Shown one piece after another: positions 31,467 through 43,451 of a stretch of 64,000 nucleotides of DNA. Numbering within the stretch: the stretch's first letter is position 1; the number at the start of each line of letters is the position of its first letter. The DNA lies in the NCBI RefSeq assembly GCF_904426505.1, contig NZ_CAJGBN010000010.1:1-64000 (forward strand), in the 5' to 3' direction. Made by a program: the position numbers and the translations under genes. This stretch comes from Rubrivivax sp. A210 (GTDB lineage Bacteria; Pseudomonadota; Gammaproteobacteria; Burkholderiales; Burkholderiaceae_C). The notes under the pieces were generated by a model that ran no database searches, had not been told where the DNA came from, and saw only the letters and a program-made list of their open reading frames with translations.

Positions 31467-32959
31467 AGACCCATCTGCTGGCCCTGGACCAGGGCACTTC
31501 CAGCTCGCGCAGCATCGTCTTCGACGGCCAGGGCCGCATCGTCGCGATGGCCCAGCGCGAGTTTCGCCAGATCTACCCGCAGCCGGGCTGGGTGGAGCAC
31601 GACCCGCTGGAGATCTGGGAAACCCAGATTGCCACCGCACGCGAGGCCCTGGCCAAGGCCGGGCTCACGGCGGCCGACATCGCCTCCATTGGCATCACCA
31701 ACCAGCGCGAGACCACGGTGGTGTGGAACCGCCGCACCGGGCAGCCCATCTACAACGCCATCGTCTGGCAGGACCGCCGCGCCGAACCCACCTGCGCCGC
31801 GCTGCGCGCCCAGGGGCTGGAAGAACTGTTCCGGCGCAAGACCGGCCTCATCGTTGACGCCTATTTCTCGGGCACCAAGCTCAAGTGGATTCTTGACCAT
31901 GTGGACGGCGCCCGCGCCGCGGCCGAGCGCGGCGAACTCGCCTTCGGCACCGTCGACAGCTGGCTGCTGTGGCAGCTGACCGGCGGCGCGGTACACGCCA
32001 CCGACGTGAGCAATGCCGCGCGCACGCTGATGCTGGACGTCCACGCCAACCGCTGGGATGAAGAGCTGCTGACCATCCTCGACATCCCGCCGGGGCTGCT
32101 GCCGGCCGTGCATCCGTCCAGCCATGTCTATGGCCACACCCAGGCGCAGTGGCTGGGCGCGGCCCTGCCGGTGGGCGGCATGGCCGGCGACCAGCAGAGC
32201 GCGCTCTTCGGCCAGGCCTGCTTCAAGGCCGGCCTGGCCAAGAACACCTATGGCACGGGCTGCTTCATGCTGATGCACACCGGCGCGCAGTTCCAGGCCA
32301 GCCGCAACGGCCTCATCACCACCAGCGCGGCCCAGCCCGGCGCCACGCCGGAATTCGCGCTCGAAGGCAGCGTCTTCATCGGCGGCGCGGTGGTGCAATG
32401 GCTGCGCGACGGCCTGCGCGCCATCCAGGGCAGCGGCCAGGTCGAGGCGCTGGCGCAGAGCGTGCCCGATGCCGGTGGCGTGATCTTCGTGCCCGCCTTC
32501 ACCGGCCTGGGCGCGCCCTACTGGAAGGCCGAGGCGCGCGGCGCCATCGTCGGCCTCACGCGCGGCAGCACCGTGGGCCACATCGCCCGCGCCGCGCTGG
32601 AAAGCATCGCCTTCCAGAGTGCCGCCCTGCTGCAGGCCATGGCGCGCGACGCTGCCGCCGCCGGCGACGCCGCGGTGAGCGAGCTGCGCGTGGACGGCGG
32701 CGCCTGCGTCAACGACCTGCTGATGCAGTTCCAGGCCGACCTGTTGGGCATCCCGGTGGTGCGGCCCAAGGTCATCGAGACCACGGCGCTGGGCGCGGCC
32801 TACCTGGCCGGGCTCTCGTGCGGCGTCTGGCGCGATCTCGATGAACTGTCGGAGCAATGGCAGGTGGAGCGCCGCTTCCTGCCGACGATGGCGCGCGAGC
32901 GTGCGGCCGAACTGATGGCAGGGTGGGACAGGGCGGTGAGGCAGGCGACGGCGGCATAG
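31463..32959 (+). CDS. glpK: Glycerol kinase
   Basis: A 498-residue FGGY-family kinase making sn-glycerol-3-phosphate from glycerol and ATP. Landmarks: [15 protein letters not shown] at the N-terminus (ATP phosphate loop), [27 protein letters not shown] (glycerol-binding region), [27 protein letters not shown], and the C-terminal [25 protein letters not shown]. Length matches the family norm of about 500. The start codon overlaps the glpR stop, showing coupling. A 9 bp hairpin spans its stop codon. Confidence 0.96.
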   Translation: MKTHLLALDQGTSSSRSIVFDGQGRIVAMAQREFRQIYPQPGWVEHDPLEIWETQIATAREALAKAGLTAADIASIGITNQRETTVVWNRRTGQPIYNAIVWQDRRAEPTCAALRAQGLEELFRRKTGLIVDAYFSGTKLKWILDHVDGARAAAERGELAFGTVDSWLLWQLTGGAVHATDVSNAARTLMLDVHANRWDEELLTILDIPPGLLPAVHPSSHVYGHTQAQWLGAALPVGGMAGDQQSALFGQACFKAGLAKNTYGTGCFMLMHTGAQFQASRNGLITTSAAQPGATPEFALEGSVFIGGAVVQWLRDGLRAIQGSGQVEALAQSVPDAGGVIFVPAFTGLGAPYWKAEARGAIVGLTRGSTVGHIARAALESIAFQSAALLQAMARDAAAAGDAAVSELRVDGGACVNDLLMQFQADLLGIPVVRPKVIETTALGAAYLAGLSCGVWRDLDELSEQWQVERRFLPTMARERAAELMAGWDRAVRQATAA

Positions 32960-32968
32960 CGCCGTCGC
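32945..32968. terminator. Hairpin across the glpK stop, candidate terminator
   Basis: Nine perfect base pairs (32945-32953 with 32960-32968) and a 6-base loop that contains the TAG stop of glpK. There is no T-run on either side, so any termination would be weak or Rho-assisted. The gene to the right is convergent. Confidence 0.35.
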
Positions 32969-32976
32969 GCCCGCCT

Positions 32977-33888
32977 TCACGGCGCCTTGCCGGCGCCCTT
33001 GCTCGACACCCAGTGGCGAGCCCGCTCTTCCAGCCAGCCCTCGCCGCGGCGCAGCGCGAGCCAGGTGTTGAGGAAGTTGAGGAAGTCGGGATCGCCCTTG
33101 CGCACGCCGAAGGCGGCGGGCGTGTAGCTCACCGGCTGGTCGCGTGGCAGGAAGAGCTTGGCCGGCGCGCGCTGCAGCAGCGCTTCGGGCGCCAGCGTGG
33201 GCACCAGCGCCGCATGGGCATCGCCGCTGGCGACCACCATGGATTCGTTGCCATCCACGCGCACGATGCGGGCGCGCGGAAACAGGCGCCGTGCCAGCTT
33301 CTCCTGCGCCGTGTTGGAGTAGACGGCGATCTTCACGGTGGGCTTGTCGTAGTCGGACAACTGGCGCCACTTGCCGGCCAGCGCGCGGTTGGCGACGAGG
33401 TAGACGCCTTCGTTGACGGTCGGCTCGGTGAAGTTGATGACCATCGCGCGCTCGGTGCTCATCCACAGGCCTGTGGCCAGCAGGTCGAAACGGCCGTCGC
33501 GCAGGTCCTGGATCATCACCAGCGGATTGGTCACGATGAAGTCGACGCCGACGTCCATCTCCTGCGCCATGCGGCGCATCACATCGACGCTCAGGCCGCT
33601 GAATTCGCCGCTGGCATCGCGCATCACCATCGGCTCGACCGTGATCACGCCCACGCGCAGCCGCCCGCGCTTGCGGATGGTGGCCAGGGTGTCGATGCCC
33701 GGAGCCTGCATCACCGGCGCCACCTCGGTGCCGGGCGGAGCGGGCGTGGCCGGCACGATGGCCGAGACGGGCAGGTCGCCGACGGCCGGCTTGGTCTGTG
33801 CCTGCGCAAGGCCGGACACGGCGACGGCCAGGGCCGCCAGCCAAGGCGCGAGGTACCGGGCCGCCCGGTGGGCGCGATGGAAGGTCAT
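32977..33888 (-). CDS. Amino-acid-type ABC transporter substrate-binding protein
   Basis: 303 residues. ATG 33888 follows GAGGAGGAAC and starts a signal peptide ending GLAQAQ (about 30). A Pro-rich linker (35-60) precedes the binding fold: TIRKRGRLRVGVITVEPMVMRD, FSGLSVDVMRRMAQEMDVGVDFI, LRDGRFDLLATGLWMSTERAMVINFTEPTV, typical of polar amino acid receptors (SBP_bac_3). No permease or ATPase is adjacent; the next gene on this strand is an unrelated exporter. It is convergent with glpK. Confidence 0.86.
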   Translation of the reverse strand: MTFHRAHRAARYLAPWLAALAVAVSGLAQAQTKPAVGDLPVSAIVPATPAPPGTEVAPVMQAPGIDTLATIRKRGRLRVGVITVEPMVMRDASGEFSGLSVDVMRRMAQEMDVGVDFIVTNPLVMIQDLRDGRFDLLATGLWMSTERAMVINFTEPTVNEGVYLVANRALAGKWRQLSDYDKPTVKIAVYSNTAQEKLARRLFPRARIVRVDGNESMVVASGDAHAALVPTLAPEALLQRAPAKLFLPRDQPVSYTPAAFGVRKGDPDFLNFLNTWLALRRGEGWLEERARHWVSSKGAGKAP

Positions 33889-33990
33889 GTTCAAGCTTGT
33901 TCCTCCTCGAATGGGCGTGGGCGCCTGGGGCAACGTGGGCGCTGCAGGCCGATCATGGCATCAGTCGCGGGCGCTGACTGAGGCGCCATG

Positions 33991-35403
33991 TCAGGGCCTG
34001 CGTCCCATCGCGACCACACCGCTCCGCCCCATCACCCGCCCCATCTCCACCGACAGCGCCACCCCCGCCAGCACCAGCCCCGTCGTGCTGGCCAGCCAGA
34101 AGCCGCGTGCGCCCTGCCATTCAAGGGGCACGCTGCCGGGCAGGTCGAAGGCCAGCACCCAGCCGCCGCCCAGGCCCACGCCCCACATCGCGGTGACGTA
34201 GATGACCAGCGGCACGGTGGCCACCTTGTAGGCTCGCAGCACGAAGGCGGCAATGATCTGGGCGCCGTCGGCGACATGGAACAGGGCCACCCAGGCCAGC
34301 AGCGGCAGCGCCGCGGCCATCACCGCGGCGTCGCTGGTGTACAGGCCCAGCACCTGCTCACGCCAGAAAAAGACGGCGCTGCCCACCACGGCGGCAAAGC
34401 TGCAGCCCAGCAGCAGGCTGTGGCCGCCCAGGCGGCGCGCATCGGCAAGGTCGCCAGCGCCTATGCGCTGGGCCACCAGGGTGCTGCCGGCATTGCCAAT
34501 GGCCAGCGGCATCATGAAGAGCAGCGACACCAGATTGACGGCGATCTGGTGGCCGGCCACCGGCGTCGTGCCCAGGCGCGAGATGAAGATGGCCATGAAG
34601 GTGAAGCCGGTCACCTCGACCATGATCGAGGCGCCCATCGGCAGGCCCAGTCGCAGTTGCTCCAGCAGCGGCGCGCGCCGTGGGCGGTCGAGGCCGCGGC
34701 CGAGCAGGGCAAAGGGCGCGTAAAAAGCGTCACGCTTGAGCACCCAGGCCGAAAGCAGCAGCTGGGCCCACATCGCCAGCGCGGTGGCGATGCCGCAGCC
34801 GGCCGCGCCCAGGGCGGGCAGGCCCAGCGGCGCCAGCCCGAACACCAGTGCCGCCGACATCGGCGCCTTCACGGCCAGCCCGCCCAGCTGGATGGCCATC
34901 ACCGCCTTGGGCCGCGAGACGCCGTTGTTGAGGGCGCGAAAGACGGTGAACAGCAGCGAGGCCGGCAGTGCCAGCGCCACGCCCAGCAGATAGGCCCGCA
35001 CCTTGGCAGCCACCTCGGGGCCGGCGCGCGCCAGCGCCAGGAAGGGCGCCGGAAACACCAGCACGGCGCAACCCAGGGCCGACAGGCCGAGTGCGATCCA
35101 CACCGCCTGGTGGGCCTGGCGGCCGGCCTCGGCGTCGCGGCCGGCGCCATGCAATTGGCCGGCGATGGGCATCAGGGCCATCAGGATGCCCATGCAGCCG
35201 ATGAAGACGGTGACGTAGGTGGCGCCGCCCACCGCCAGCGCCGCCAGGTCGGCCGCCGAGGCGCGGGCGACCAGCAGGGTGTCGATGGTGGCGAAGGCCA
35301 GCACCGAGACCTGGCCCACGAAGACCGGCCAGGCCAGCGGCAGGATGCGGCGCAGGCTGGCCCCCGGCGAGTGGCCCGGCTGCGGCGGCAAGGGCAGGCT
35401 CAC
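33991..35403 (-). CDS. MATE-family multidrug/toxin efflux transporter
   Basis: A 470-residue inner-membrane exporter with 12 hydrophobic segments in two homologous halves: ILPLAWPVFVGQVSVLAFATIDTLLVARAS (first) and LGLPMGASIMVEVTGFTFMAIFISRLG plus GHQIAVNLVSLLFMMPLAIGNAGSTLVAQRIGAG (second), hallmark MATE sequence. It exchanges Na+ or H+ for organic cations; the substrate is unknown. The GTG at 35403 was chosen because upstream codons (many Pro/Arg) run into the DUF1289 gene, whose stop is 13 bp away. The two genes are probably co-transcribed. Confidence 0.9.
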   Translation of the reverse strand: MSLPLPPQPGHSPGASLRRILPLAWPVFVGQVSVLAFATIDTLLVARASAADLAALAVGGATYVTVFIGCMGILMALMPIAGQLHGAGRDAEAGRQAHQAVWIALGLSALGCAVLVFPAPFLALARAGPEVAAKVRAYLLGVALALPASLLFTVFRALNNGVSRPKAVMAIQLGGLAVKAPMSAALVFGLAPLGLPALGAAGCGIATALAMWAQLLLSAWVLKRDAFYAPFALLGRGLDRPRRAPLLEQLRLGLPMGASIMVEVTGFTFMAIFISRLGTTPVAGHQIAVNLVSLLFMMPLAIGNAGSTLVAQRIGAGDLADARRLGGHSLLLGCSFAAVVGSAVFFWREQVLGLYTSDAAVMAAALPLLAWVALFHVADGAQIIAAFVLRAYKVATVPLVIYVTAMWGVGLGGGWVLAFDLPGSVPLEWQGARGFWLASTTGLVLAGVALSVEMGRVMGRSGVVAMGRRP

Positions 35404-35416
35404 GCGGCGGCGCGGT

Positions 35417-35881
35417 TCAGGCGGGGGCCGCGGGCGGGTCGGCAAAGACCTCCGGCGGCGGGTGGTCGGCACCGCTGGCGCGGCGCGCACGCTCGGCATA
35501 GCGGTTGAAGCGCCAGGCCGTGGCCTCCAGGCTGATGCGGCGCCAGACGGCGCGCTTCTCGGCCGGTGTGTAGCCGGGCCAGTGCTGCACCTCGTCGAAG
35601 CTGCGCCCGCAGCCCTTGCAGATGGCGTCGCCCTGGCTGGTTGAGCAGATCGCGATGCAGGGCGCGTCGGGCGTGGTCGCGTACCAGGCCAGCCAGGCGG
35701 CGTGTGCGGCCACGGGCATGCTGACCTCGTCGCACAGCGACTCGCGGTGGTAGACCATCAGGCCGTAGACCCCGGCCAGCGCGCGCACCTCGGCGCAGGC
35801 GCTGATGCCGTCGGGCGAGGGCGAGCGCTCGCGCCACCAGTTGATGGCGGACTCGATGTCGGTGATGTGGATGCCGGCCAT
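35417..35881 (-). CDS. DUF3717-DUF1289 two-domain protein
   Basis: 154 residues. Residues 1-70 match DUF3717 (IHITDIESAINWWRERSPSPDG); residues 72-117 match DUF1289, a small cysteine domain with C75, C79, C88 and C91 (PCIAICSTSQGDAICKGCGRS) that may bind metal or an Fe-S cluster, then WPGYTPAEKRAVWRRI. ATG 35881 gives the expected DUF3717 start; an ATG seven codons earlier is possible. The two domains are usually separate small proteins, as far as I recall. Function is unknown. It lies next to the MATE and copper genes. Confidence 0.82.
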   Translation of the reverse strand: MAGIHITDIESAINWWRERSPSPDGISACAEVRALAGVYGLMVYHRESLCDEVSMPVAAHAAWLAWYATTPDAPCIAICSTSQGDAICKGCGRSFDEVQHWPGYTPAEKRAVWRRISLEATAWRFNRYAERARRASGADHPPPEVFADPPAAPA

Positions 35882-35928
35882 GGGGGCTGCGAGTGTAGCC
35901 ACGCGCCCATGCCCTCGGCCGGGCTGGC

Positions 35929-36120
35929 TCAGTCGGGCGTGAAGCCGGCCTCGACGATCTGAGCCGCGATCACCTCGCGCGGCAGCGTGCTGTTGACCTG
36001 GACGCGGTGGCTGGGCAGGTCGATGGCAACTTCGGCGGCCGGGTCGGCGGCCTTCACGGCCTCGGTGACGCTGCGCACGCAGTGGCCGCAGGTCATGTCG
36101 GGAACTTCGAACTGGATCAT
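35929..36120 (-). CDS. copZ: Heavy-metal-associated (CopZ-like) copper chaperone
   Basis: A 63-residue single HMA domain: MIQFEVPDMTCGHCVRSVTEAV, metal site CGHC at residues 11-14, then the beta-alpha-beta core to GFTPD. It should carry Cu(I) in the cytoplasm to CopA, encoded divergently 156 bp away. AAGG precedes the ATG at 36120. The His inside the CxxC (CGHC) is common in betaproteobacterial members. Confidence 0.88.
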   Translation of the reverse strand: MIQFEVPDMTCGHCVRSVTEAVKAADPAAEVAIDLPSHRVQVNSTLPREVIAAQIVEAGFTPD

Positions 36121-36276
36121 GGGCTGGCCTTCAAGGCGATGTTGTCGAAAGGAAGCGTGAGTGTGCGCCTTCAATATGGCGGCAATTCGACGCCGATCAA
36201 GCCCGGCCGCAGCCTGGGTGAACTTGGTGACCTGGGACACGCTTGAAGTGGGCCCGGGGCGGCATCATCGCCAACC

Positions 36277-38715
<2,439 letters not shown>

Positions 38716-38730
38716 GCAAGCCGCGCCGGC

Positions 38731-39993
38731 CTATCCCATCGCCAGCGAGTCGCACAGCGTGTTGAGCTGCTCGGCCTCGGTCGGCTCCAGCTTGCCGGCG
38801 CGCATCAGCGTGGCGCGCTGCACGCCGCGCAGGCGGAAGTAGATCTCGTCTTCCAGCGCCTCGACCTCGGCCGCGTCGGCGCCGGCCATCGCGCCCGGGT
38901 TCCACATGCCGCTTTCGTTCCAGCCGGTGCGCAGGCGCTGCAGCAGGAAGTCGGCCAGGGCCAGCGCGTCCTGCAGCGCCGGCACGCTGGCCTCGGCCTT
39001 GAGGCGGGCGACATTGGTCTCGGCGCTGGCCAGCACTTCGCCCAGCGCTGCCAGGCGGGCCTGGATGTCCTCGTGCTCCATCACCGCGGGCGAGGGCGGC
39101 TGGGCGCAGGCGGCCTGGCTGACGCGGCCGACCCAGCTGAGGTCGTACTCGCCCGGCACCGTGCGCAGCGCCACGCTGGCGTGCAGCAGCTGGCGGCCTT
39201 CGCCGCGCAGCGCCGTCAGCGTGGCCTCGGTGACGGCGAGCAGGCGGCCCAGCGGCGAGATGCGCTCGGCCGGCAGTGCGTGCGGATAGCCCGAACCGTC
39301 GAGCCGCTCGTGGTGCTCGGCGATGGCGCGCGAAACCACGGAGGGGTAGTTGGTGAGCTGGGCAATGAGCAGGTGGCCGACGTGGGGGTGAACCACCAGC
39401 TGCTGGTAGCTGAGGAAGTCGAGCTCGCGGTCGGCCTCGGCTTCGCCGTGGCGGGGATCGATGTACATCTCGCCCAGGTCGTGCAGCAGGCCGCAAAGCA
39501 TGGCCAGGCGGATCTCGGGCGTGTCGCCACCATTGCCGGCCATCAGCGCGCCGGCCAGGGCCATGCCGGCCATGGCGTGCTCGAAGCGCTGCGGACGTGC
39601 CGTCTGGCTGGCCGAAAGCAGCAGCTGGGCCACCGGATTGAGCGGCAACTGGGCCGCCTCCTTGACCAGGCGGGCGGCATGGGGCGCCAGCAGCGGCGTC
39701 AGCGCGGTGTCGCCCTGCACCAGCCTGTCGATGGCTTCGACCAGGGTCAGGGTGTTGACGCCGTCCTCGGCGATGAGGCAACTTTCCAGCGGCTGGCGCA
39801 GCTGGCGGTCGATCAGCTTGCGCTGCAGCGCCGCCGAGACCGGCTGCTTGCTCGACCAGAGCTTGATGCCCGAGATGTCGAAGATGTCGGTCGCCGCGAT
39901 GATGCTGCGCGTCTCGCTGGCCTCCAGGATGGTGGCCAGGGCATGCGGGTTGGCGGTGCCGAAGGTGTTGTCTTGCCGGGGGGAGGTGCTCAT
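38731..39993 (-). CDS. Diverged HD-GYP domain protein (possible c-di-GMP phosphodiesterase)
   Basis: A 420-residue cytoplasmic protein. Residues 135-260 form the HD-GYP core: HD at 171-172 (LLHDLGEMYID), HPHVGH (202-207), HHERLDGSGYP (227-237). The helix after GYP ends LLAVTEA, with E256 where the usual pattern has Asp (AVAD), so metal binding may be altered. The N-terminal 120 residues have no recognisable sensor domain; the C-terminal 150 are helical. It is convergent with copA. It is likely a c-di-GMP phosphodiesterase or a binding-only relative. Confidence 0.8.
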   Translation of the reverse strand: MSTSPRQDNTFGTANPHALATILEASETRSIIAATDIFDISGIKLWSSKQPVSAALQRKLIDRQLRQPLESCLIAEDGVNTLTLVEAIDRLVQGDTALTPLLAPHAARLVKEAAQLPLNPVAQLLLSASQTARPQRFEHAMAGMALAGALMAGNGGDTPEIRLAMLCGLLHDLGEMYIDPRHGEAEADRELDFLSYQQLVVHPHVGHLLIAQLTNYPSVVSRAIAEHHERLDGSGYPHALPAERISPLGRLLAVTEATLTALRGEGRQLLHASVALRTVPGEYDLSWVGRVSQAACAQPPSPAVMEHEDIQARLAALGEVLASAETNVARLKAEASVPALQDALALADFLLQRLRTGWNESGMWNPGAMAGADAAEVEALEDEIYFRLRGVQRATLMRAGKLEPTEAEQLNTLCDSLAMG

Positions 39994-40193
39994 GGGTGGG
40001 TCCGCTGGGCTTTGCTTCGTGCCGGGTTATCGGCCGGCGCGGGCCAAACCGTAGCCGCTGTTGTGCAAGCATTCGCAAGCCTCATTTTGCGCCCCGGCCA
40101 CTGCAGCGCCGTGGCGACGGCGGGCGCGGTGGAACAATCGCCGCCGCCCCGACCTTTTTCCGCATCTTTCCCGCATCGCTACGGAGATCATCC

Positions 40194-40967
40194 ATGACCC
40201 TCAAAGGCAAGACCGCCCTCGTCACCGGTTCCACCAGCGGCATAGGCCTGGGCATCGCGCTCAGCCTGGCGCGCCAGGGCGCCAACCTCGTGCTCAACGG
40301 CTTCGGCGATGTTGAAGGTGCCAAGGCCGCGGTGGCGGCGTTGGGCGTGCAGGTGGCCTACCACGGCGCCGACATGGGCAAGCCGGCCGAGATCGAGGCC
40401 ATGATGGCGCACGCTGCGGCCACCTTCGACGGCGTCGACATCCTCGTCAACAACGCCGGTATCCAGCATGTGGCCAACATCGACGAGTTTCCGGTCGAGC
40501 GCTGGGACGCCATCATCGCCATCAACCTCAGCTCGGCCTTTCACACCACGCGGCTGGCGCTGCCGGGCATGAAGGCGCGCAACTGGGGCCGGATCATCAA
40601 CCTCGCCAGCGTCCACGGCCTGGTGGCCTCGGCGGCCAAGAGCGCCTATGTGGCGGCCAAGCACGGCCTGGTCGGTTTCACCAAGACCACGGCACTGGAA
40701 GTGGCCACCAGCGGCATCACTGTCAATGCCATCTGCCCGGGCTGGGTGCTGACGCCGCTGGTGCAAAAGCAGGTCGACGCCCGCGCGGCACGCGACGGCA
40801 TCAGCGACGCCAAGGCGCGCGAAAGCCTGCTGGGCGAGAAGCAGCCCTCGCTCGAATTCACCACGCCCGAGCAACTGGGCGAGCTGGCGGTCTTCCTGTG
40901 CTCGGCGGCCGCCGCCAATGTGCGCGGCCAGGCCTGGGCCGTGGATGGGGGCTGGACGGCGCAGTAG
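40194..40967 (+). CDS. bdhA: D-3-hydroxybutyrate dehydrogenase
   Basis: A 257-residue short-chain dehydrogenase converting D-3-hydroxybutyrate and NAD+ to acetoacetate, the step after PHB depolymerisation. NAD site TGSTSGIGLGIA (about 10-21), NNAG motif, catalytic S-Y-K in LASVHGLVASAAKSAYVAAKHG, and the BDH-typical NAICPGWVLTPLVQKQVDARA and LGEKQPSLEFTTPEQLG. ATG 40194 follows GGAGATCATCC. It is divergent from the HD-GYP gene. AtoDA, encoded about 9 kb away, could activate the acetoacetate made. Confidence 0.94.
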   Translation: MTLKGKTALVTGSTSGIGLGIALSLARQGANLVLNGFGDVEGAKAAVAALGVQVAYHGADMGKPAEIEAMMAHAAATFDGVDILVNNAGIQHVANIDEFPVERWDAIIAINLSSAFHTTRLALPGMKARNWGRIINLASVHGLVASAAKSAYVAAKHGLVGFTKTTALEVATSGITVNAICPGWVLTPLVQKQVDARAARDGISDAKARESLLGEKQPSLEFTTPEQLGELAVFLCSAAAANVRGQAWAVDGGWTAQ

Positions 40968-41028
40968 GCGCGGCCAGGAAGAAGCAGCAGCCGGCGCCAC
41001 AGCCGGCGCCGATGGACAGGGAGAGAAG

Positions 41029-41693
41029 ATGAAGAAGTCGATGCTGATCAGGCCGTTGCGCGCCGTCTTGGCACCTGCACAAGTGCTGGCCGCCGCGCTC
41101 GTGCTGGGCGCTTGCGCGACGCCTCCGGCTTCGCCCGAGGCGCCGGCGGCGCCGGCCGAGCCGGTGCTGGTGACGCGCACCTCCGACACCACGATCTGGG
41201 CCACGCCCGAGGCCGCTGCGGCGGCTGCCACTGCGGCGGCCGCGCCGCGGCCGGCGCGCAGCATCACGCCTGCGGCACGGCCGGCGCATCGCAGGCCACG
41301 CCCCCGACAGCTGCGCCAGCAGCTGCGCCGGCAGCCGCGCTGCCTGCCGCTGCGGCCGAATCCCAGCTGGCACGCCGCGTCTATTTCGATTTCGACCGCT
41401 ATGCCATCGACGAGGACTACGTCCCCATGCTGCTGGCCCATGGCCGCGCGCTCGCCGACGAGCCGGGCCGCACACTCGTCGTCGAAGGCCATGCCGACCA
41501 GCGCGGCGGCGCCGAATACAACCTGGCCCTGGGCCAGAAGCGCGCGCTGGCGGTGGTGAAGGCGTTGCGCCAGTTCGGGGCGGCCGAATCCCAGCTCGAG
41601 CCGGTGAGCTTTGGCGACAAGCGTCCGCTCGCCCTGGGTGATACCGAAGAAGCCTGGGCGCGCAATCGGCGCGTCGAGCTGAAGCCCCGTTGA
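41029..41693 (+). pseudogene. pal: Pal/OmpA-family lipoprotein gene with a broken reading frame
   Basis: The first part (41029 to about 41280) encodes a lipoprotein signal (MKKSMLIRPLR..., lipobox LVLGAC) and a segment ending RSITPAA. The second part, in the -1 frame, continues GTAGASQATPPTAAP and then a complete OmpA-like peptidoglycan-binding domain (RRVYFDFDRYAIDEDY, VVEGHADQRGGAEYNLALGQKRA, RNRRVELKPR) to 41693. Neither half alone makes a normal Pal. A single missing base in the Ala/Pro linker (about 41262-41300) would rejoin them. It could be a sequencing error, a real mutation or, less likely, programmed slippage. It is not linked to tolQRAB here, so it may be a Pal paralogue. Confidence 0.75.
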
Positions 41694-41712
41694 GGCCCGC
41701 GGTGCGCCGGCC

Positions 41713-43287
41713 TCAGGCCGGGGCCGGGCGTGGCTGCAGCGTCTGGCGCTGCAGCCAGGGGCTGATGCGGTAGCGCTCGCCGCGGTAGTGCGCGTCCAGC
41801 GCGGCAATCACGGCGCGCAGTTCGGCCGTGCCCCAGCGGGCCAGCCATTCGAAGGGTCCAGCCGGCCAGTTGAGGCCCAGCTTGACCGCAGCGTCGGCGC
41901 CGGCGCTGCTGCACACGCCCTGCAGCACCGCGTCGGCGGCCTCGTTGACGAGCATCGCCACGGTGCGCGCGACGATCAGCCCGGGGCTGTCGGCCACCGG
42001 CAGCGGCGCCAGGCCCAGCGCCGCCAGCCAGGCCGGCGCCTGCGCGCGCCAGGCCGGGTGGGCGCCGGGCGCCACCGCATAGGCGATGGGCGTGGCCGGG
42101 GCGCAGGGCAGGGCCAGAGGGCGGTCGAAGACGGCGATGTCGGCCAGCCCCAGGGCCTGGGCCAGGTCTTGCGCGCTGCGCCCGTCGCTCAGCACCAGTC
42201 GGGCGCGCGCCACTTCGAGGCCGGTCCAGCCGCCGGCATACAGCCGCGCCGGGCGCCGGCCAAGGGGCTGCAGCACGCGGGCCGTCTGCTGCTCCAGCCA
42301 TTCGGCCACCGCGCAGCTGCCGTGTACCGTGAGCTCCAGCGCATGGGCCGGTGCATCAAAGTGCGGCGCAGGCAGGGCCGGCGCACCCGCGGGGTAGCGG
42401 TAGAAGCCGCGCCCGCTCTTGCGGCCGAGCAGGCCGCCGTCGACCATCTCGCGCTGCAGCGGGCTGGGGCGGTAACGCGGGTCGTGGTAGTTGGCCTCCC
42501 AGACCGAGGTCGTCACCGCGAGATTGGTGTCGTGGCCTATCAGGTCCATCAGCTCGCAGGGCCCGAGACGAAAACCCGCGCCGCGCAGGCAGGCGTCGAT
42601 GACCTTGGGTGCGGCGGCTTGCTCCAGCAGCAGGGCCAGGGCTTCGGCGTAGTAGGGGCGGGCGATGCGATTGACGATGAAGCCCGGCGTGCTCTTCGCA
42701 TGCACCGCCTGCTTGCCCCAGGCCTGGGCCAGTGCCTGTACGGCCGCCGCCGCGGCAGGATCGGTTTGCAGGCCCGAGACCACCTCCACCAGCGCCATCA
42801 GCGGCACCGGGTTGAAGAAATGCATGCCCACCACGCGCCCGGGGCGCTTGAGGCCGGCGGCCAGCGCGGTGATGCTGATGGACGAGGTATTGCTGGCGAG
42901 CAGGCAATCGTCGCCGACCACGGCCTCGAGCTGGCGCAGCAGTTCGCGCTTGGCCGCCAGGTCCTCGACGATGGCCTCGACCACCAGGCCCACGCCGGCG
43001 GCCTCGGCCAGGCCGGCGATGGGGTGGAGGCGCGCCAGCGTGGCCGCTGCCGCGGCTTGGCTGAGGCGGCCCTTGGCAGCCAGGGCCTGCAGCGTGGTGC
43101 CGAGCCTGGCCAGGCCCAGGGCGGCGGCGCCCTCGCGGCTGTCGAGCAACAGCACCTCGTGGCCGGCCTGGGCCGCGACCTGGGCGATGCCCAGGCCCAT
43201 CAATCCGGCGCCGACGACGAGCACCGGGATGGCCGCCTCGTGCAGGGTGGAGTCACCAGGGGACAGGGAGGATGCGGCAGTGGACAT
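41713..43287 (-). CDS. paaH: 3-hydroxyacyl-CoA dehydrogenase (PaaH/PaaC-like)
   Basis: 524 residues. The Rossmann N-terminus ([28 protein letters not shown], about 21-48), [26 protein letters not shown] and [18 protein letters not shown] define the enzyme. A second C-terminal 3HCDH domain (about 430-510: [42 protein letters not shown]) gives the two-domain length of the 3-hydroxyadipyl-CoA dehydrogenase PaaH of phenylacetate catabolism. No paa genes are adjacent, so it may instead serve general beta-oxidation. It is convergent with the pal-like gene. Confidence 0.9.
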   Translation of the reverse strand: MSTAASSLSPGDSTLHEAAIPVLVVGAGLMGLGIAQVAAQAGHEVLLLDSREGAAALGLARLGTTLQALAAKGRLSQAAAAATLARLHPIAGLAEAAGVGLVVEAIVEDLAAKRELLRQLEAVVGDDCLLASNTSSISITALAAGLKRPGRVVGMHFFNPVPLMALVEVVSGLQTDPAAAAAVQALAQAWGKQAVHAKSTPGFIVNRIARPYYAEALALLLEQAAAPKVIDACLRGAGFRLGPCELMDLIGHDTNLAVTTSVWEANYHDPRYRPSPLQREMVDGGLLGRKSGRGFYRYPAGAPALPAPHFDAPAHALELTVHGSCAVAEWLEQQTARVLQPLGRRPARLYAGGWTGLEVARARLVLSDGRSAQDLAQALGLADIAVFDRPLALPCAPATPIAYAVAPGAHPAWRAQAPAWLAALGLAPLPVADSPGLIVARTVAMLVNEAADAVLQGVCSSAGADAAVKLGLNWPAGPFEWLARWGTAELRAVIAALDAHYRGERYRISPWLQRQTLQPRPAPA

Positions 43288-43451
43288 GGCGGCGGCGGGT
43301 CGGCGTGGTCATCAAGCCCCGGCACAGTGCTGGCGAGGCAATCAAGCGCCACGATAACCCGCCCGGCCTGCCGCCGGCCAAGGCCGCATGCGAAGACGGG
43401 CGCGCGCTAACATCCCCGCCGCCCGGCCAGTCGCCCCTGCAGGAGCTTGCG

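Noticed and set aside
36121..36276. CueR-type operator between copZ-like gene and copA
   Set aside because: I looked for ACCTTGCC-like inverted repeats and saw none; the region has no convincing palindrome.
41029..41693. Programmed frameshift in the Pal-like gene as the primary explanation
   Set aside because: I saw no clear slippery heptamer with a downstream structure at the join; an indel in a repetitive linker is simpler.
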